NCBI GenBank assembly: GCA_030066555.1
Contig: JASJBK010000031.1
Coordinates: 1-38,634 of the forward strand
DNA length: 38,634 nt
Direction: 5' to 3'
Source: Halieaceae bacterium
GTDB taxonomy: Bacteria > Pseudomonadota > Gammaproteobacteria > Pseudomonadales > Halieaceae
Shown here one piece after another: positions 17,552 through 30,519 of this stretch; position 1 is the stretch's first letter, and the number at the start of each line of letters is the position of its first letter. The notes under the pieces are model-generated. The model did not search any database, had not been told where the DNA came from, and saw nothing but the letters and a program-made list of their open reading frames with translations. The position numbers were made by a program, and so were the translations under genes.

Positions 17552-18626
17552 TAAGCGCGTCGCCATCTTTGCCGGCGGTACCGGCGGTCATGTCTACCCG
17601 GCGCTGGCGGTGGCCAGCGAACTGCAGGAGCGCGGCTATGCCGTGGACTGGTTTGGAACCGAGCGCGGACTCGAGGCGCGGGTGGTGCCGCAGGCAGGCT
17701 TCCCGCTGCACCTCATCCGTGTCAGCGGGATTCGTGGCAAGGGTGCAGCGGCCCGGCTGCGTGGCCTGTTCAGTATTGGCCTCGCGCTGCTGCAGTCCCT
17801 CGGCCTGCTGGCGCGCCTGCGCCCGGCCTGTGCGCTGGGCATGGGTGGCTACGTATCCGGTCCCGCGGGGCTGGCCGCCCGACTGCTGTGGGTGCCGCTG
17901 GTGATACACGAACAGAACTCGGTCGCTGGCACCACCAACCGACTGCTGCGGCGCTTCGCAGCTGCTGTCTGCACCGCCTATCCGAGGGCGTTTGGCGCAT
18001 CTGTCACTACGCGGCAGGTGGGTAACCCGGTGCGCGCCCAGCTGCTGGCTAAGGGCGCGGCTGATTACGACTACGACGGTTCGCGGCCCCTGCGCCTGCT
18101 GGTGGTGGGCGGCAGCCTCGGCGCTAAAGCCATCAACGAGATGCTGCCGCAGGCGCTGGCGGCTCTGCCCGTGGACTGCGCTGTGCAGCTGCGGCACCAG
18201 ACCGGCCCGACCCACGCAGAGAGCGTGGCCGCGCTCTACGGTGAACAGGTCGGCAATGTGGAGATCCTGCCTTATATAGAAGATATGGCCGGCGCCTACC
18301 GCTGGGCGGACCTGGTGCTGTGCCGGGCCGGCGCCCTGACCCTCGCCGAGCTCACCATTATCGGCCGCCCCGCCATTCTTGTACCGCTGCCCAACGCCAT
18401 TGACGATCACCAGGCCCACAATGCCGCCTGGCTGGCCGAAGCCGGTGGCGCCATCGTCATGCCGCAGGCCGAGATGACAGCGGATGCCGTTGCCGGCCTG
18501 GTCGCCGAGCTGGCCGGCGCGCCGGAACGCCTGTCGGCCATGGCCCACTCGGCGCTGGCCGCCGGCAGTCCGGCCGCCACTGCCGATGTCGCAGATATCT
18601 GCGAGGAGGTGCGCCGTGGCCGCTGA
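17544..18626 (+). CDS. murG: UDP-GlcNAc : lipid I GlcNAc transferase MurG
   Basis: This is a 360-residue GT-B enzyme with a GTG start. The N-terminal glycine-rich loop is [37 protein letters not shown] and the C-terminal donor site ([23 protein letters not shown]) follow. It adds GlcNAc to lipid I on the inner face of the membrane to form lipid II. It overlaps ftsW by 8 bp and murC by 11 bp. Length is normal. Confidence 0.97.
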   Translation: MTDKRVAIFAGGTGGHVYPALAVASELQERGYAVDWFGTERGLEARVVPQAGFPLHLIRVSGIRGKGAAARLRGLFSIGLALLQSLGLLARLRPACALGMGGYVSGPAGLAARLLWVPLVIHEQNSVAGTTNRLLRRFAAAVCTAYPRAFGASVTTRQVGNPVRAQLLAKGAADYDYDGSRPLRLLVVGGSLGAKAINEMLPQALAALPVDCAVQLRHQTGPTHAESVAALYGEQVGNVEILPYIEDMAGAYRWADLVLCRAGALTLAELTIIGRPAILVPLPNAIDDHQAHNAAWLAEAGGAIVMPQAEMTADAVAGLVAELAGAPERLSAMAHSALAAGSPAATADVADICEEVRRGR

Positions 18627-20046
18627 TAGCCTGTTCCAGGTGCCGGAAATGCGGCGCATCAAGGGCATCCATATGATCGGCATCGGCGGCGCCGGTATGA
18701 GTGGTATTGCCGAGGTGTTGCTGAACCTGGGCTATGCGGTGACCGGTTCCGATATTCGCGACGGCGCGGTGACTGCGCGCCTGCGCCAGCTGGGAATCCC
18801 GGTGGCGATCGGCCACGACAGCGCCCAGGTCGAGGGCGCCGACGTGGTGGTCATTTCCAGCGCCGTCGCCGAGGACAACCCGGAACTGGTGGCAGCTCGC
18901 AGCGCGCGCATCCCGGTGGTGCCGCGAGCGGAAATGCTCGCCGAGCTGATGCGCTATCGGCACGGGATTGCCGTGGCGGGCACCCACGGCAAGACCACCA
19001 CAACCAGCCTGATCGCCTCGATCTTTGCCGAGGCGGGTCTCGACCCGACCTTCGTGATCGGCGGCCTGGTGAACAGCGCCGGCACCAACGCCCAGCTCGG
19101 CGCCAGCCGCTTCCTGATTGCCGAGGCAGACGAGAGTGATGCCTCCTTCCTGCACCTGCAGCCGATGGTGTCGGTAGTGACGAATATCGAAGCCGATCAC
19201 ATGGAGACCTACGGCGGTGACTTCAACCAGCTGCGTGATACGTTTATCGGCTTCCTGCACAACCTGCCGTTCTATGGCGTGGCGGTGCTCTGCATCGATG
19301 ACCCGGTAATTGCAGGTCTGCTCGACGAAGTGGGCCGCACCACGCTGACCTACGGTTTCGAAGAGGCTGCCGACTATCGCATTGTTGAGGTCGACAAGCG
19401 CGCCCTGACAACGCGCTTTTCCGTGCAGCGGCCGAGTGGGGCGGTGTTGGAGCTGGAGCTCAACATGCCCGGCCTGCACAACGTGCTCAACGCCACCGCA
19501 GCCATTGCGGTCGCCTGCGATGAGGGCCTGGATGATGCCGCCATCGTCGAAGGCCTAAAGCGCTTCCAGGGTGTCGGCCGTCGCTTCCAGATTTTGGGTG
19601 AGCTGGCACTGCCGGAAGGCAGCGCGGTGCTGGTAGATGATTACGGCCACCACCCCACCGAACTCGACGCCACCATCGCGGCGGCCCGCCAGGCCTGGCC
19701 GGACCAGCGGCTGGTGATGATTTTCCAGCCGCACCGCTACTCCCGCACGCGCGATCTGTATGACGATTTCGTCAAGGTGCTGGGCGGCGCCGATATGCTG
19801 TTGCTGCTGGACGTCTACCCCGCTGGAGAGGCGCCGATTGCCGGTGCCGATGCCCGCGCCCTGGCCAGTTCGATTCGCCAGCGCGGTCAGCTCGACCCCA
19901 TCTACGTCGACGAGCGCGAGGCGGTTCCCAGCGTGCTGGCCGACCTGCTGGAGCCCGGTGACGTGGTACTGACCCAGGGTGCCGGCAACGTCGCCATGGT
20001 AGCGGAGAGCCTGCGCACCCATGATTTTGCCAGGGGTGTTGCATGA
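18616..20046 (+). CDS. murC: UDP-MurNAc : L-alanine ligase MurC
   Basis: The frame is open from 18484, but the real start is the GTG at 18616, with GAGGAGG six bases upstream. This gives 476 residues beginning with [29 protein letters not shown] after the initiator Met (family Rossmann loop). The ATP loop is [15 protein letters not shown], followed by [10 protein letters not shown] and [14 protein letters not shown]. MurC adds the first stem-peptide residue, L-Ala. It overlaps murG by 11 bp, and its stop overlaps ddlB (ATGA). Confidence 0.97.
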   Translation: MAADSLFQVPEMRRIKGIHMIGIGGAGMSGIAEVLLNLGYAVTGSDIRDGAVTARLRQLGIPVAIGHDSAQVEGADVVVISSAVAEDNPELVAARSARIPVVPRAEMLAELMRYRHGIAVAGTHGKTTTTSLIASIFAEAGLDPTFVIGGLVNSAGTNAQLGASRFLIAEADESDASFLHLQPMVSVVTNIEADHMETYGGDFNQLRDTFIGFLHNLPFYGVAVLCIDDPVIAGLLDEVGRTTLTYGFEEAADYRIVEVDKRALTTRFSVQRPSGAVLELELNMPGLHNVLNATAAIAVACDEGLDDAAIVEGLKRFQGVGRRFQILGELALPEGSAVLVDDYGHHPTELDATIAAARQAWPDQRLVMIFQPHRYSRTRDLYDDFVKVLGGADMLLLLDVYPAGEAPIAGADARALASSIRQRGQLDPIYVDEREAVPSVLADLLEPGDVVLTQGAGNVAMVAESLRTHDFARGVA

Positions 20047-20957
20047 ACCTGGCGCATCTCAAGGATTTGTCGGTGACCGTGTTGCTGGGCGGTAACTCCC
20101 CGGAGCGGGACGTATCCCTGGACAGCGGGGCTGCCGTGGCAGGCGCACTGGAAACACTGGGCGCCCGGGTTACTCGACTGGATCCCGCCGACCCGAACTG
20201 GTGGCAGGCGCTGCCACGCAGTGAGCTGGTGTTCATCGTACTGCACGGCGCCGGCGGCGAAGACGGCACCGTGCAGGGCATGCTGGAAACCCTGGGGCTG
20301 CCGTACACGGGCTCCGGTGTGCTGGCCTCGGCGCTGGCAATGGACAAGCCGCGCTGCAAGCGGCTGTGGCGGGGGCTGGGCCTGCCGACCCAGGCATTTG
20401 TCGACCTCGACGAGGACACCGACTGGCAGGCCGTCATGAGTGATCTTGGCGCCGCCTTTGTGAAGCCCGCCGCCGGTGGTTCCAGTATCGGTACCCGTGG
20501 TGTCGAGACGGCGGCGGAACTCCAGGCGGCCTGGCGCGACAGTCGCCAGTACGGCCCGCTGATCGCCGAGCGCCTGATTCGCGGTCCCGAGTACACGGTG
20601 GCCATACTCGGTAGCGAAGTGCTGCCGGCGATCCGGGTTGAGACCGACAATGCCTTCTACGACTACGAGGCCAAGTACCTGTCGGACAGCACTCGCTACC
20701 TGTGTCCCTGCGGTCTGTCCGAGGCCGAAGAGGGCGAGCTGGCGGCCCTGGCGCTGGCGGCCTTTCGCTCGCTGGATTGTCGGGTGTGGGGGCGCGTCGA
20801 TTTCATGCGCGAGCCCGATGGCAGTTTCCAGCTACTGGAAGTGAACACGGTACCGGGCATGACCAGCCACAGTCTGGTACCCATGGCCGCCGCCGCCCGC
20901 GGCCTCGAATTCAACGACCTGGTGGGCAGTATCGCCTGCCTGAGCCTGGAGGACTGA
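20043..20957 (+). CDS. ddlB: D-alanine-D-alanine ligase DdlB
   Basis: This is a 304-residue ATP-grasp ligase. It has the N-terminal [49 protein letters not shown] in the ATP-grasp region and the C-terminal metal site [17 protein letters not shown]. It makes D-Ala-D-Ala for MurF. The start overlaps murC, and the stop TGA shares its last base with the ftsQ ATG (TGATG). Confidence 0.97.
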   Translation: MNLAHLKDLSVTVLLGGNSPERDVSLDSGAAVAGALETLGARVTRLDPADPNWWQALPRSELVFIVLHGAGGEDGTVQGMLETLGLPYTGSGVLASALAMDKPRCKRLWRGLGLPTQAFVDLDEDTDWQAVMSDLGAAFVKPAAGGSSIGTRGVETAAELQAAWRDSRQYGPLIAERLIRGPEYTVAILGSEVLPAIRVETDNAFYDYEAKYLSDSTRYLCPCGLSEAEEGELAALALAAFRSLDCRVWGRVDFMREPDGSFQLLEVNTVPGMTSHSLVPMAAAARGLEFNDLVGSIACLSLED

Positions 20958-21712
20958 TGGCCACTGGCGCGACTCGCAAGCTGGCCCCCCGGCCCCGCGT
21001 ATGGCGTGGCGGGCAGTGGCTGCGTCGACTGCTGGCGGCCAGCCTCGGCTGCGGCCTGCTGTCGCTGCTCGGGGTGGCGAGCTGGTACCTGCTATCGCTG
21101 CCGGTCAACCGCGTGGTGGTGACCGGCGATGTCCAGCAACTTTCCCGGCAAGAGCTGATGGCAGTGATCAGTGACTCGATCAGCGGCGGCTTCCTGTGGA
21201 CTGACCTGCAGACGATTCGCGAACCGCTGGAAGGGTTGCCCTGGGTGCATCGCGCCGTGGTGCGGCGCCAGTGGCCCGACAGTATCGAGGTGCAGGTGGT
21301 GGAACAACGGGCTATTGCCCATTGGGGGGCAGATGCCTACCTCAACCACGCCGGCGAGGTGTTCCGCCCCGGCAATATCCAGAGGCTTACCGGCCTGCCC
21401 AGGCTGTCCGGGCCGGAAGGCAGCCAGGGCGAGCTGATGACCCAGTACATGCTGGTGCAGGAACACCTGCAGCCGCTGGGCCTCAAGGTTACTGACCTGA
21501 ACATGAGTGGGCGCGGAGGCTTGACCGCGCAGCTCGCGGATGGCGGTGAGCTGGTATTCGGCCGCGACGCGCTGGATCAGAAACTGCTGCGGCTGGCCGC
21601 CATCTATCGCTCGCGGCTGGCGGCGCGGTGGGATGAACTGGCGCGGGTCGACCTGCGCTACAGCCAGGGCGCGGCGGTGGCCTGGCGAACAGATAACAAA
21701 CAAGAGACATAG
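20957..21712 (+). CDS. ftsQ: Cell division protein FtsQ
   Basis: This is a 251-residue bitopic membrane protein. It has a basic cytoplasmic tail, a membrane helix at about residues 27-48, and a POTRA domain starting at VNRVVVTGDVQQLSRQEL. The beta domain includes LPWVHRAVVRRQWPDSI and VQVVEQRAIAHWG, both FtsQ hallmarks. It recruits FtsB/FtsL to the divisome. The frame is open upstream to 20702, but that part overlaps ddlB in another frame and is not coding. The chosen ATG at 20957 follows GGAGGA and overlaps the ddlB stop. Confidence 0.95.
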   Translation: MATGATRKLAPRPRVWRGGQWLRRLLAASLGCGLLSLLGVASWYLLSLPVNRVVVTGDVQQLSRQELMAVISDSISGGFLWTDLQTIREPLEGLPWVHRAVVRRQWPDSIEVQVVEQRAIAHWGADAYLNHAGEVFRPGNIQRLTGLPRLSGPEGSQGELMTQYMLVQEHLQPLGLKVTDLNMSGRGGLTAQLADGGELVFGRDALDQKLLRLAAIYRSRLAARWDELARVDLRYSQGAAVAWRTDNKQET

Positions 21713-21731
21713 GACCGAGGGAGAGGGGCTC

Positions 21732-22970
21732 ATGGGGAGCGCACAGGACCGGAAGATGATCGTGGGGCTGGATATCGGCACCTCCAAGGTCGTCGCGATC
21801 GTCGGTGAAATTGCCGGTGACGGCACGATCGAGGTGGTGGGCATCGGCTCGCACCCCAGCAAGGGGCTCAAGAAGGGCGTGGTGGTCAACATCGAGTCCA
21901 CGGTGCAGTCCATCCAGCGCGCAGTCGAGGAAGCCGAACTGATGGCGGGTTGCCAGATCCACTCGGTGTATGTGGGTATCGCCGGCAGCCACATCCGCAG
22001 CCTTAACAGCCACGGCATCGTCGCGATTCGCGACCGCGAGGTTTACGCGCTGGATGTGGAGCGGGTAATTGATGCCGCCCAGGCGGTGGCCATCCCCGCG
22101 GACCAGCGGGTGCTGCACATCCTGCCCCAGGAGTACGTGATCGATAACCAGGAGGGTATCAAGGAGCCGCTGGGCATGTCCGGTGTGCGCCTGGAGGCCA
22201 AGGTTCATCTGGTGACCTGTGCCACCAATGCCTCCCAGAACATCGAGAAGTGTATTCGCCGCTGCGGCCTCGATGTGGAAGACATCATCCTCGAGCAACT
22301 GGCCTCCAGCTACGCGGTGCTGACCGAAGATGAGAAGGAGCTGGGTGTCTGCCTGGTGGACATCGGCGGCGGGACCACCGACATCGCCATCTTTACCGAG
22401 GGCTCGATCCGCCATACCGGGGTGATCCCGATTGCCGGTGACCAGGTCACCAATGACATTGCCATGGCGCTGCGTACGCCGACCCAGCACGCCGAGGAAA
22501 TCAAGATCAAATACGCCTGCGCGCTGACCCAGCTGGCGGGTGCCGACGAGACGATCAAGGTGCCCAGCGTGGGCGACCGGCCGCCCCGTGACCTGTCACG
22601 GCAGGCATTGGCGGAAGTGGTGGAGCCCCGCTACGACGAGCTGTTCACGCTGGTGCAGGCGGAGCTGCGCCGTTCCGGGTTTGAAGACCTGGTGCCGGCG
22701 GGCATCGTGCTCACCGGCGGCACCTCCAAGATGGAGGGCGTGGTGGAACTGGCCGAGGAGATTTTCCATATGCCGGTGCGGGTCGGTTTCCCGCAGACGG
22801 TGACCGGGCTCACGGACATCGTCCGCAACCCCATCTATTCCACCGGTGTGGGCCTGCTGCAGTACGGGGCCGCACGCCAGGATGACACGGTGCCGCGACC
22901 GGCGGCGCGGGGGCCGGCCGAGCCGGGCGCTCTCGAGCGTCTCAAGGGCTGGTTCAAAAACAATTTTTAA
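21732..22970 (+). CDS. ftsA: Cell division protein FtsA (actin-like membrane tether)
   Basis: This is a 412-residue actin-fold ATPase. Phosphate-1 is [17 protein letters not shown], and [15 protein letters not shown] is phosphate-2. [18 protein letters not shown] lies near the adenosine site. The C-terminal [12 protein letters not shown] is the amphipathic membrane-targeting helix. FtsA anchors FtsZ filaments to the membrane and signals to FtsWI. The ATG at 21732 follows GGAGAGGGG; the frame open upstream to 21540 is overrun from ftsQ. A 69-bp spacer leads to ftsZ. Confidence 0.97.
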   Translation: MGSAQDRKMIVGLDIGTSKVVAIVGEIAGDGTIEVVGIGSHPSKGLKKGVVVNIESTVQSIQRAVEEAELMAGCQIHSVYVGIAGSHIRSLNSHGIVAIRDREVYALDVERVIDAAQAVAIPADQRVLHILPQEYVIDNQEGIKEPLGMSGVRLEAKVHLVTCATNASQNIEKCIRRCGLDVEDIILEQLASSYAVLTEDEKELGVCLVDIGGGTTDIAIFTEGSIRHTGVIPIAGDQVTNDIAMALRTPTQHAEEIKIKYACALTQLAGADETIKVPSVGDRPPRDLSRQALAEVVEPRYDELFTLVQAELRRSGFEDLVPAGIVLTGGTSKMEGVVELAEEIFHMPVRVGFPQTVTGLTDIVRNPIYSTGVGLLQYGAARQDDTVPRPAARGPAEPGALERLKGWFKNNF

Positions 22971-23039
22971 TGGCCGAGAGGCCTGGTAGTAAGCGGCGGT
23001 GCCCGCACCGTCATATTCCGAAAAGGGGAGAAACTGGAA

Positions 23040-24197
23040 ATGTTTGAACTGATTGACAACGTACCAGAGAGTGCCGTCATCAAGGTGATCGGCGTGGGAG
23101 GCGGTGGCGGCAACGCCGTCAAGCACATGATCGACAACAAAGTTGATGGCGTTGATTTCATCTGTGCCAATACCGATGCCCAGGCGCTCAACGATGTGGA
23201 TGCCCGCACCGTGCTGCAACTGGGTGGTGATATCACCAAGGGCCTCGGTGCTGGCGCGAACCCGGATATCGGCCGTGCAGCCGCCATGGAAGACCGCGAT
23301 CGTATCAGCGATTCGCTGCGCGGTGCCGACATGGTCTTCATCACCGCCGGCATGGGTGGTGGCACCGGCACTGGTGCTGCCCCGGTGGTGGCGGAAGTGG
23401 CACGGGAGATGGGCATCCTCACAGTGGCGGTCGTCACCCGGCCCTTCATGTTTGAAGGCAAGAAGCGCACGGCGATCGCCAATGAGGGCATGAAGGACCT
23501 GCATCAGCATGTCGACTCACTGATCACCATCCCCAACGAGAAGCTGTTGGAGGTGCTGGGCAAGAGCACGTCACTGCTGGAAGCCTTCAAGGAAGCCAAC
23601 GACGTGCTGCTGGGCGCTGTTCAGGGCATTGCCGATCTGATCATCCGTCCCGGAATGATCAACGTCGACTTCGCCGACGTGCGCACGGTGATGTCGGAAA
23701 TGGGTATGGCCATGATGGGCACCGGCGGTGCGCGGGGTGAGAACCGTGCTCGCGAAGCCGCTGAGGCTGCCATCCGCAGCCCGCTGCTGGAGGATATCAA
23801 CCTGGAGGGTGCCCGCGGCATCCTGGTGAATATCACTGCGGGTCTCGACCTGTCCCTGGGCGAGTTCTCCGAGGTGGGTGACGCGGTGGAGGATTTTGCC
23901 TCCGACAATGCCACGGTGGTGGTCGGTACGGTGATCGACCCGGATATGGCTGATGACCTCAAGGTCACGGTGGTGGCCACCGGGCTCGGCTCGGAAGCCG
24001 TTCGCTCGGCTCCCCTGCAGGTGGTCGACAACACGCCCAAGCAGCCTGACCCTGCGGAAGCGCCGCCCCGTCGCCGGGCAAGCTCCGAGGACGCGCCGGT
24101 ATCCGCGGAAGCGAGTGTGGAGCAGGGCCTGGCGGCAGCCGTGGGCCAGGAAGACTACTTCGACATTCCCGCCTTCCTGCGCCGGCAGGCAGACTGA
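23040..24197 (+). CDS. ftsZ: Cell division tubulin homologue FtsZ
   Basis: This 385-residue GTPase begins [21 protein letters not shown]. The tubulin signature is [13 protein letters not shown], followed by the T7-loop [21 protein letters not shown] short variable linker (about residues 320-370) leads to the conserved tail peptide [14 protein letters not shown], which binds FtsA and ZipA. FtsZ forms the division ring. AAGGGGAGAAACTGGAA precedes the ATG. It is the last gene of the cluster here because lpxC does not follow. Confidence 0.98.
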   Translation: MFELIDNVPESAVIKVIGVGGGGGNAVKHMIDNKVDGVDFICANTDAQALNDVDARTVLQLGGDITKGLGAGANPDIGRAAAMEDRDRISDSLRGADMVFITAGMGGGTGTGAAPVVAEVAREMGILTVAVVTRPFMFEGKKRTAIANEGMKDLHQHVDSLITIPNEKLLEVLGKSTSLLEAFKEANDVLLGAVQGIADLIIRPGMINVDFADVRTVMSEMGMAMMGTGGARGENRAREAAEAAIRSPLLEDINLEGARGILVNITAGLDLSLGEFSEVGDAVEDFASDNATVVVGTVIDPDMADDLKVTVVATGLGSEAVRSAPLQVVDNTPKQPDPAEAPPRRRASSEDAPVSAEASVEQGLAAAVGQEDYFDIPAFLRRQAD

Positions 24198-24557
24198 AGC
24201 CGGGTCGAAGGCCCCGGTGGTAGCAGTGCTGCGGCCCTGACGGGCCGGGCCAGCACGACCCCGCGGCGGCGGGTCGGCCCAGGCTGACCCCTTGCCTTCA
24301 CCGGCTCCGCTGCCGCGCGGCCGGGTTGCGCCCGCAACCCGGCCGTTACCTTCCCACTGTCCATTTCCCGCCTAAAGTCGGGCCCTGTTGGCGCCGAAAA
24401 CGTTAGTAGGCGCTTAATTTGTGTGAAAGAGGTCCCAAAACGCTGAAATTTCGAGGCTTTTTGGTGGCTTTGGCAGGTCACAGCAGGCCATTTAGGTCGT
24501 AGTATTTCACAAACACTTATGAGAATATTCACGCTCTCTGGGGATAGTGACCGATAA
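24198..24557. other. 360-bp gene-free spacer after ftsZ (site usually held by lpxC)
   Basis: No credible coding frame is present on either strand; frames that cross it are antisense shadows. The first 150 bp are extremely GC-rich with several potential stem-loops, including a strong hairpin at 24318-24345. From about 24400 onward composition turns AT-rich and no longer looks coding, so the M23 gene probably has its own promoter there. I could not pick a convincing -35/-10 pair. Confidence 0.7.
24318..24345 (+). terminator. Strong hairpin downstream of ftsZ, probable end of dcw transcript
   Basis: The perfect 12-bp arms CGGCCGGGTTGC (24318-24329) and GCAACCCGGCCG (24334-24345) flank a GCCC loop. 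Only TTACCTT follows, so the U-tract is weak. Position 120 bp after ftsZ and before the M23 promoter region supports a terminator or mRNA 3'-end barrier. Confidence 0.55.
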
Positions 24558-25484
24558 ATGAAGATCATTCTCGTCGACAAGAGGCTGGGTGCCTCCCGGG
24601 TTATCGCGCTCGGGAAGTGGTCTCGCACAGTGTTGTCACTGTGTGCGATCGGCCTGCCGCTGGGTATGGTGGGCCTCGGCTACCAGATTGCCCAGGGTGT
24701 CGGCGTACCCACCACATTGGTTCCCCTGCAGGACGAGGTCGAGGCCCAGAACGAGGCCATCGCTGAGCTGCGCGCCGACGCTGAGCGCCGCCTGCAGTCG
24801 ATCTCCCTGACCGTCGCCGAAATGGAAGCGCGCCTGGTGCGCCTGGATGCCATGGGCACCCGCCTCACCGGCCTGGCCGGCCTCGACGATGGTGAGTTTG
24901 ATTTCAGTCGCACCCCGGCCCTGGGTGGCCCGTTGAGTACCGGACAGGAAGGTGAGGGCTATATTGCCATGCCGTCCACCCTGGCCTCTGAAATGGGCGA
25001 CCTTGAGGCCCGTATCGCTGATCGCGAACAGCAACTAGATTTCCTGCAGGCCGTGCTGTCCAACCGTCAGCTGCAGAAGGATCTGTTCCTGTCCGGGCGC
25101 CCTATCAAGAAAGGCTGGATGTCATCACCCTTCGGCCAGCGCAAGGATCCCTTCAACGGCCAGCAGATGATGCACAGCGGCGTCGACTTCGCCGGCAAGC
25201 TGGGCTCCGACATCATCGCAGTGGCCGGTGGCGTAGTCACCTGGTCCGGCGAGCGCTACGGCTACGGCGAAATGGTCGAGATCAACCACGGCGGGGGCTA
25301 TTCCACCCGCTACGCCCACAACAAGGAAAACCTGGTCAAGGTCGGCGATATCGTCAGCAAGGGCCAGGTTGTTGCGCACATGGGCTCCAGCGGCCGTTCC
25401 ACCGGCCCGCATGTGCACTACGAGGTCTACAAGAACGGCCGCCCCGTCGACCCCGCAACTTACGTGCGCCGAACCCGGCGCTGA
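24558..25484 (+). CDS. M23 family metallopeptidase (peptidoglycan DD-endopeptidase), membrane-anchored
   Basis: The 308-residue protein has a short basic cytoplasmic tail, one membrane helix (about residues 27-47), a coiled-coil segment (about residues 58-105) and a C-terminal LytM/M23 domain. Zinc ligands are visible: His206 and Asp210 in MMHSGVDFAG, and His287 in GPHVHYEV (His285 is the catalytic partner). It should therefore be an active endopeptidase rather than an EnvC-type degenerate activator. Family members trim peptidoglycan cross-links outside the inner membrane. Pseudomonas genomes carry an M23 gene in the same place between the ftsZ region and secA. No clear strong ribosome site precedes the ATG. 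Confidence 0.93.
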   Translation: MKIILVDKRLGASRVIALGKWSRTVLSLCAIGLPLGMVGLGYQIAQGVGVPTTLVPLQDEVEAQNEAIAELRADAERRLQSISLTVAEMEARLVRLDAMGTRLTGLAGLDDGEFDFSRTPALGGPLSTGQEGEGYIAMPSTLASEMGDLEARIADREQQLDFLQAVLSNRQLQKDLFLSGRPIKKGWMSSPFGQRKDPFNGQQMMHSGVDFAGKLGSDIIAVAGGVVTWSGERYGYGEMVEINHGGGYSTRYAHNKENLVKVGDIVSKGQVVAHMGSSGRSTGPHVHYEVYKNGRPVDPATYVRRTRR

Positions 25485-25508
25485 CCCCAATTTCCAGTTA
25501 AAATCTTT

Positions 25509-25535
25509 GCCGAGCGGATGAAAATCCGTCTCGGC
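25509..25535 (+). promoter_or_regulatory. GAAA-tetraloop stem-loop between the M23 gene and secA
   Basis: GCCGAG (25509-25514) pairs with CTCGGC (25530-25535), and inside them GGAT pairs with ATCC around a GAAA loop. No T-run follows, so it is a weak terminator candidate. It could instead be a structured element in the secA leader. TATATA at 25541-25546 might be a -10 box, but no good -35 is paired with it. Confidence 0.4.
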
Positions 25536-25585
25536 GTCCCTATATACCCAAAACCATACCCCCAAACGAACACTGAACGGGTCCC

Positions 25586-28292
<2,707 letters not shown>

Positions 28293-28306
<14 letters not shown>

Positions 28307-29507
28307 CGAGGCGAGCGCCCTGCCGGTAGCGGGGCTGCGCCTGGCCGCGATTAGTGCTGGTATCAAGACGCCGGGCCGGCTGGACCTGGTATTGCTCGAG
28401 CTCGCCGAGGGCTCGAACGTGGCCGCTACCTTTACCCGCAATGCGTTCTGCGCGGCCCCTGTGCAGCTTGCGCGAGCCCACCTGCAGGCCTCCGCACCCC
28501 GCTATTTCCTGGTGAATACCGGCAATGCCAACGCCGGCACCGGCCAGCCCGGGCTTGCCGATGCACTCGCCTGCTGTGTGGCGCTGGCCGGCGAGGCCGG
28601 CGTCACACCGGAAGCGGTGTTGCCGTTTTCTACCGGGGTGATCGGCGAACCCCTGCCGGTAGCTACCATCACCGCCGCTTTGCCGGCGGCGCTGGCGGGC
28701 CTTGCCGATGACCAGTGGTGGCCGGCTGCGGAAGGCATCATGACCACAGATACCCGACCCAAGGCCGCTTCCCGCCAGGTAGATCTCGACGGCGTGACAG
28801 TCACCCTGAGTGGTATGGCCAAGGGCGCCGGCATGATCAAGCCCAACATGGCGACCATGCTGGCGTTTCTCGCCACCGACGCGGCGGTCGACGCCGGCCT
28901 GCTGCAGTCGCTCTGGTCGGAGGTGGTGGAGCACTCCTTCAACCGGGTCACGGTAGATGGGGATACCTCCACCAACGATGCCGCCATGCTGGTCGCCACC
29001 GGGGCGGCGGGCAATCCGCTGCTGACCGAGGCCGGCGACCCGCGCCTGCCGGTCCTGCGCGAGGCACTGCAGTCCCTGGCCCTGGAACTCGCCCAGGCCC
29101 TGGTACGGGATGGCGAGGGCGCCAGCAAATTTGTGGCGGTAGAGGTGGCTGCTGCAGCCAGTGAAGCCGAGGCGTTGGAAGTGGCCTACACCATTGCCCA
29201 CTCACCGCTGGTGAAGACCGCCCTGTTTGCCAGCGATCCCAACTGGGGGCGGCTGCTGGCGGCGATCGGCCGTGCCGATGTGCCGGGGCTCGATGTCGAC
29301 CGGATTGAACTCAGGATCAATGACGTGTTGATCGCCGAGAACGGCGGGCGTGCGGCGGGCTATTCGGAGGAGCAGGGTGTGGCTGCCATGTCTCCCACGG
29401 ATATTCGCGTCCACGTATTGCTGAATCGTGGCGAGTCCGGGGCGACCGTGTGGACCAGCGACCTCTCCTACGACTACGTGCGCATCAACGCGGAGTATCG
29501 TACCTGA
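28293..29507 (+). CDS. argJ: Bifunctional glutamate N-acetyltransferase / ornithine acetyltransferase ArgJ
   Basis: This is a 404-residue protein with a GTG start inside the end of secA. The core [19 protein letters not shown] holds the autocleavage site before Thr188, which becomes the N-terminal nucleophile of the beta chain. [16 protein letters not shown] and [16 protein letters not shown] are also typical. ArgJ recycles the acetyl group from N-acetylornithine to glutamate in arginine synthesis. No obvious Shine-Dalgarno precedes the GTG, so translation is probably coupled to secA. The stop shares its last base with the mutT ATG (TGATG). Confidence 0.95.
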
Positions 29508-29896
29508 TGTCACGGGTCCACGTTGCAGTCGGGGTCATTCTCGGTCCCGCCGGCGATATTCTCATCAGCAAGCGCCACACCGAGTCCCACCAGGGGGGGC
29601 TGTGGGAGTTTCCCGGCGGCAAGGTCGAGCCTGGGGAAAGTGTTGAGGCGGCGCTGGATCGCGAGCTGCACGAAGAGCTGGGTATCCGCGTGACGTCCTG
29701 TCGCGCGTTGATCGAGGTGCATCACGACTACACCGACAAGGAAGTGTTCCTCGACGTCTGGCTGATCGATGGTTTCAGCGGGGAGCCGCTGGGCCGTGAG
29801 GGCCAGCCGCTGGCCTGGTGTGCCCCGGCCTCGTTGGCCGACTTTGATTTTCCCGCCGCCAACCAGCCCATTGTTGAGGCTTGCCTGGCCCTCTGA
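29507..29896 (+). CDS. mutT: MutT-type Nudix hydrolase (8-oxo-dGTP diphosphatase)
   Basis: The product has 129 residues. The Nudix box GGKVEPGESVEAALDREL continues into HEELGI, matching G-x5-E-x7-R-E-L-x-E-E-x-G. The preceding KRHTESHQGGLWEFPGG and total length are those of MutT, which removes 8-oxo-dGTP from the nucleotide pool. It overlaps argJ by 1 bp. The argJ-mutT pairing after secA is common in gammaproteobacteria. It ends only 6 bp from the convergent coaE. Confidence 0.93.
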   Translation: MSRVHVAVGVILGPAGDILISKRHTESHQGGLWEFPGGKVEPGESVEAALDRELHEELGIRVTSCRALIEVHHDYTDKEVFLDVWLIDGFSGEPLGREGQPLAWCAPASLADFDFPAANQPIVEACLAL

Positions 29897-29902
29897 GCCG
29901 GT

Positions 29903-30514
29903 TTACGGATTGGCGTAGCGCTCCAGCAGCTCGGCGTGTAGCTGGTCTAGCTGACTGTGCAGCGCTTCCAGCGAACCGCTGTTATCGATCACCCGGTCAG
30001 CGCCCGCCAGCCGCTGCTCCCGCGCCAGCTGTGCCGCCATGATGCGCCGCACCTGGTCTTCATTGTTGTCATCCCGACGCATGGTGCGTTCGAGCTGCAC
30101 AGCCTCAGAAACATCCACCACCACAATCATGTCGCACAGGTCTTTCTGGCCGGTTTCCAACAGCAACGGCGATGACAGCACCGCGTAGGGCGATGCGGCG
30201 GCGCCGAGCTGGTGCCGGATTTCCTCGCCGATCAGCGGGTGGGTTAGCTGCTCCAGCCAGCGGCGCTGTTCGGGATCGGCGAACACAATGCGGCGCAGTG
30301 CGGCGCGGTCGAGCTGGCCGTCCGGTAGCAGGATGTCGTTGCCAAAGCGCTCGGCTACGGCATCCAGGGCGGGTCGGCCGGGTTCCATGATTACCCGCGA
30401 GGCGAGGTCGGCATCGACCACGGTAATCCCCAGTGCCTGCAGGTAGTCGGTGACCGCAGTCTTGCCGCTGCCGATGCCGCCGGTGACCCCGACGACTGGC
30501 TTGTCTGCCGGCAC
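29903..30514 (-). CDS. coaE: Dephospho-CoA kinase CoaE
   Basis: This is a 203-residue P-loop kinase with GVTGGIGSGKTAVTDYL at the N-terminus, VVDADLASRV, the lid region and VIDNSGSLEALHSQLDQL near the end. It phosphorylates dephospho-CoA in the last step of coenzyme A synthesis. It lies 5 bp downstream of pilD on the same strand. pilBCD-coaE is a conserved gammaproteobacterial run, so coaE is likely a rider on the pilus operon. Confidence 0.97.
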   Translation of the reverse strand: MPADKPVVGVTGGIGSGKTAVTDYLQALGITVVDADLASRVIMEPGRPALDAVAERFGNDILLPDGQLDRAALRRIVFADPEQRRWLEQLTHPLIGEEIRHQLGAAASPYAVLSSPLLLETGQKDLCDMIVVVDVSEAVQLERTMRRDDNNEDQVRRIMAAQLAREQRLAGADRVIDNSGSLEALHSQLDQLHAELLERYANP

Positions 30515-30519
30515 AGGCG

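Noticed and set aside
18484-18615. N-terminal extension of murC
   Set aside because: It overlaps murG in another frame. The GTG at 18616 has an ideal ribosome site and gives the family N-terminus.
9322-18626. The many 4- to 11-bp gene overlaps in the dcw cluster, considered as unusual
   Set aside because: Tight ATGA/GTGA coupling is normal for this cluster in gammaproteobacteria.
20702-20956. N-terminal extension of ftsQ
   Set aside because: It lies entirely within ddlB. The ATG at 20957, with GGAGGA upstream, fits the cluster's overlapping starts.
24155-24628. Minus-strand frame in the ftsZ-M23 gap, considered as an lpxC remnant or new gene
   Set aside because: It overlaps both the ftsZ end and the M23 start, has no LpxC motifs, and no credible initiation region.
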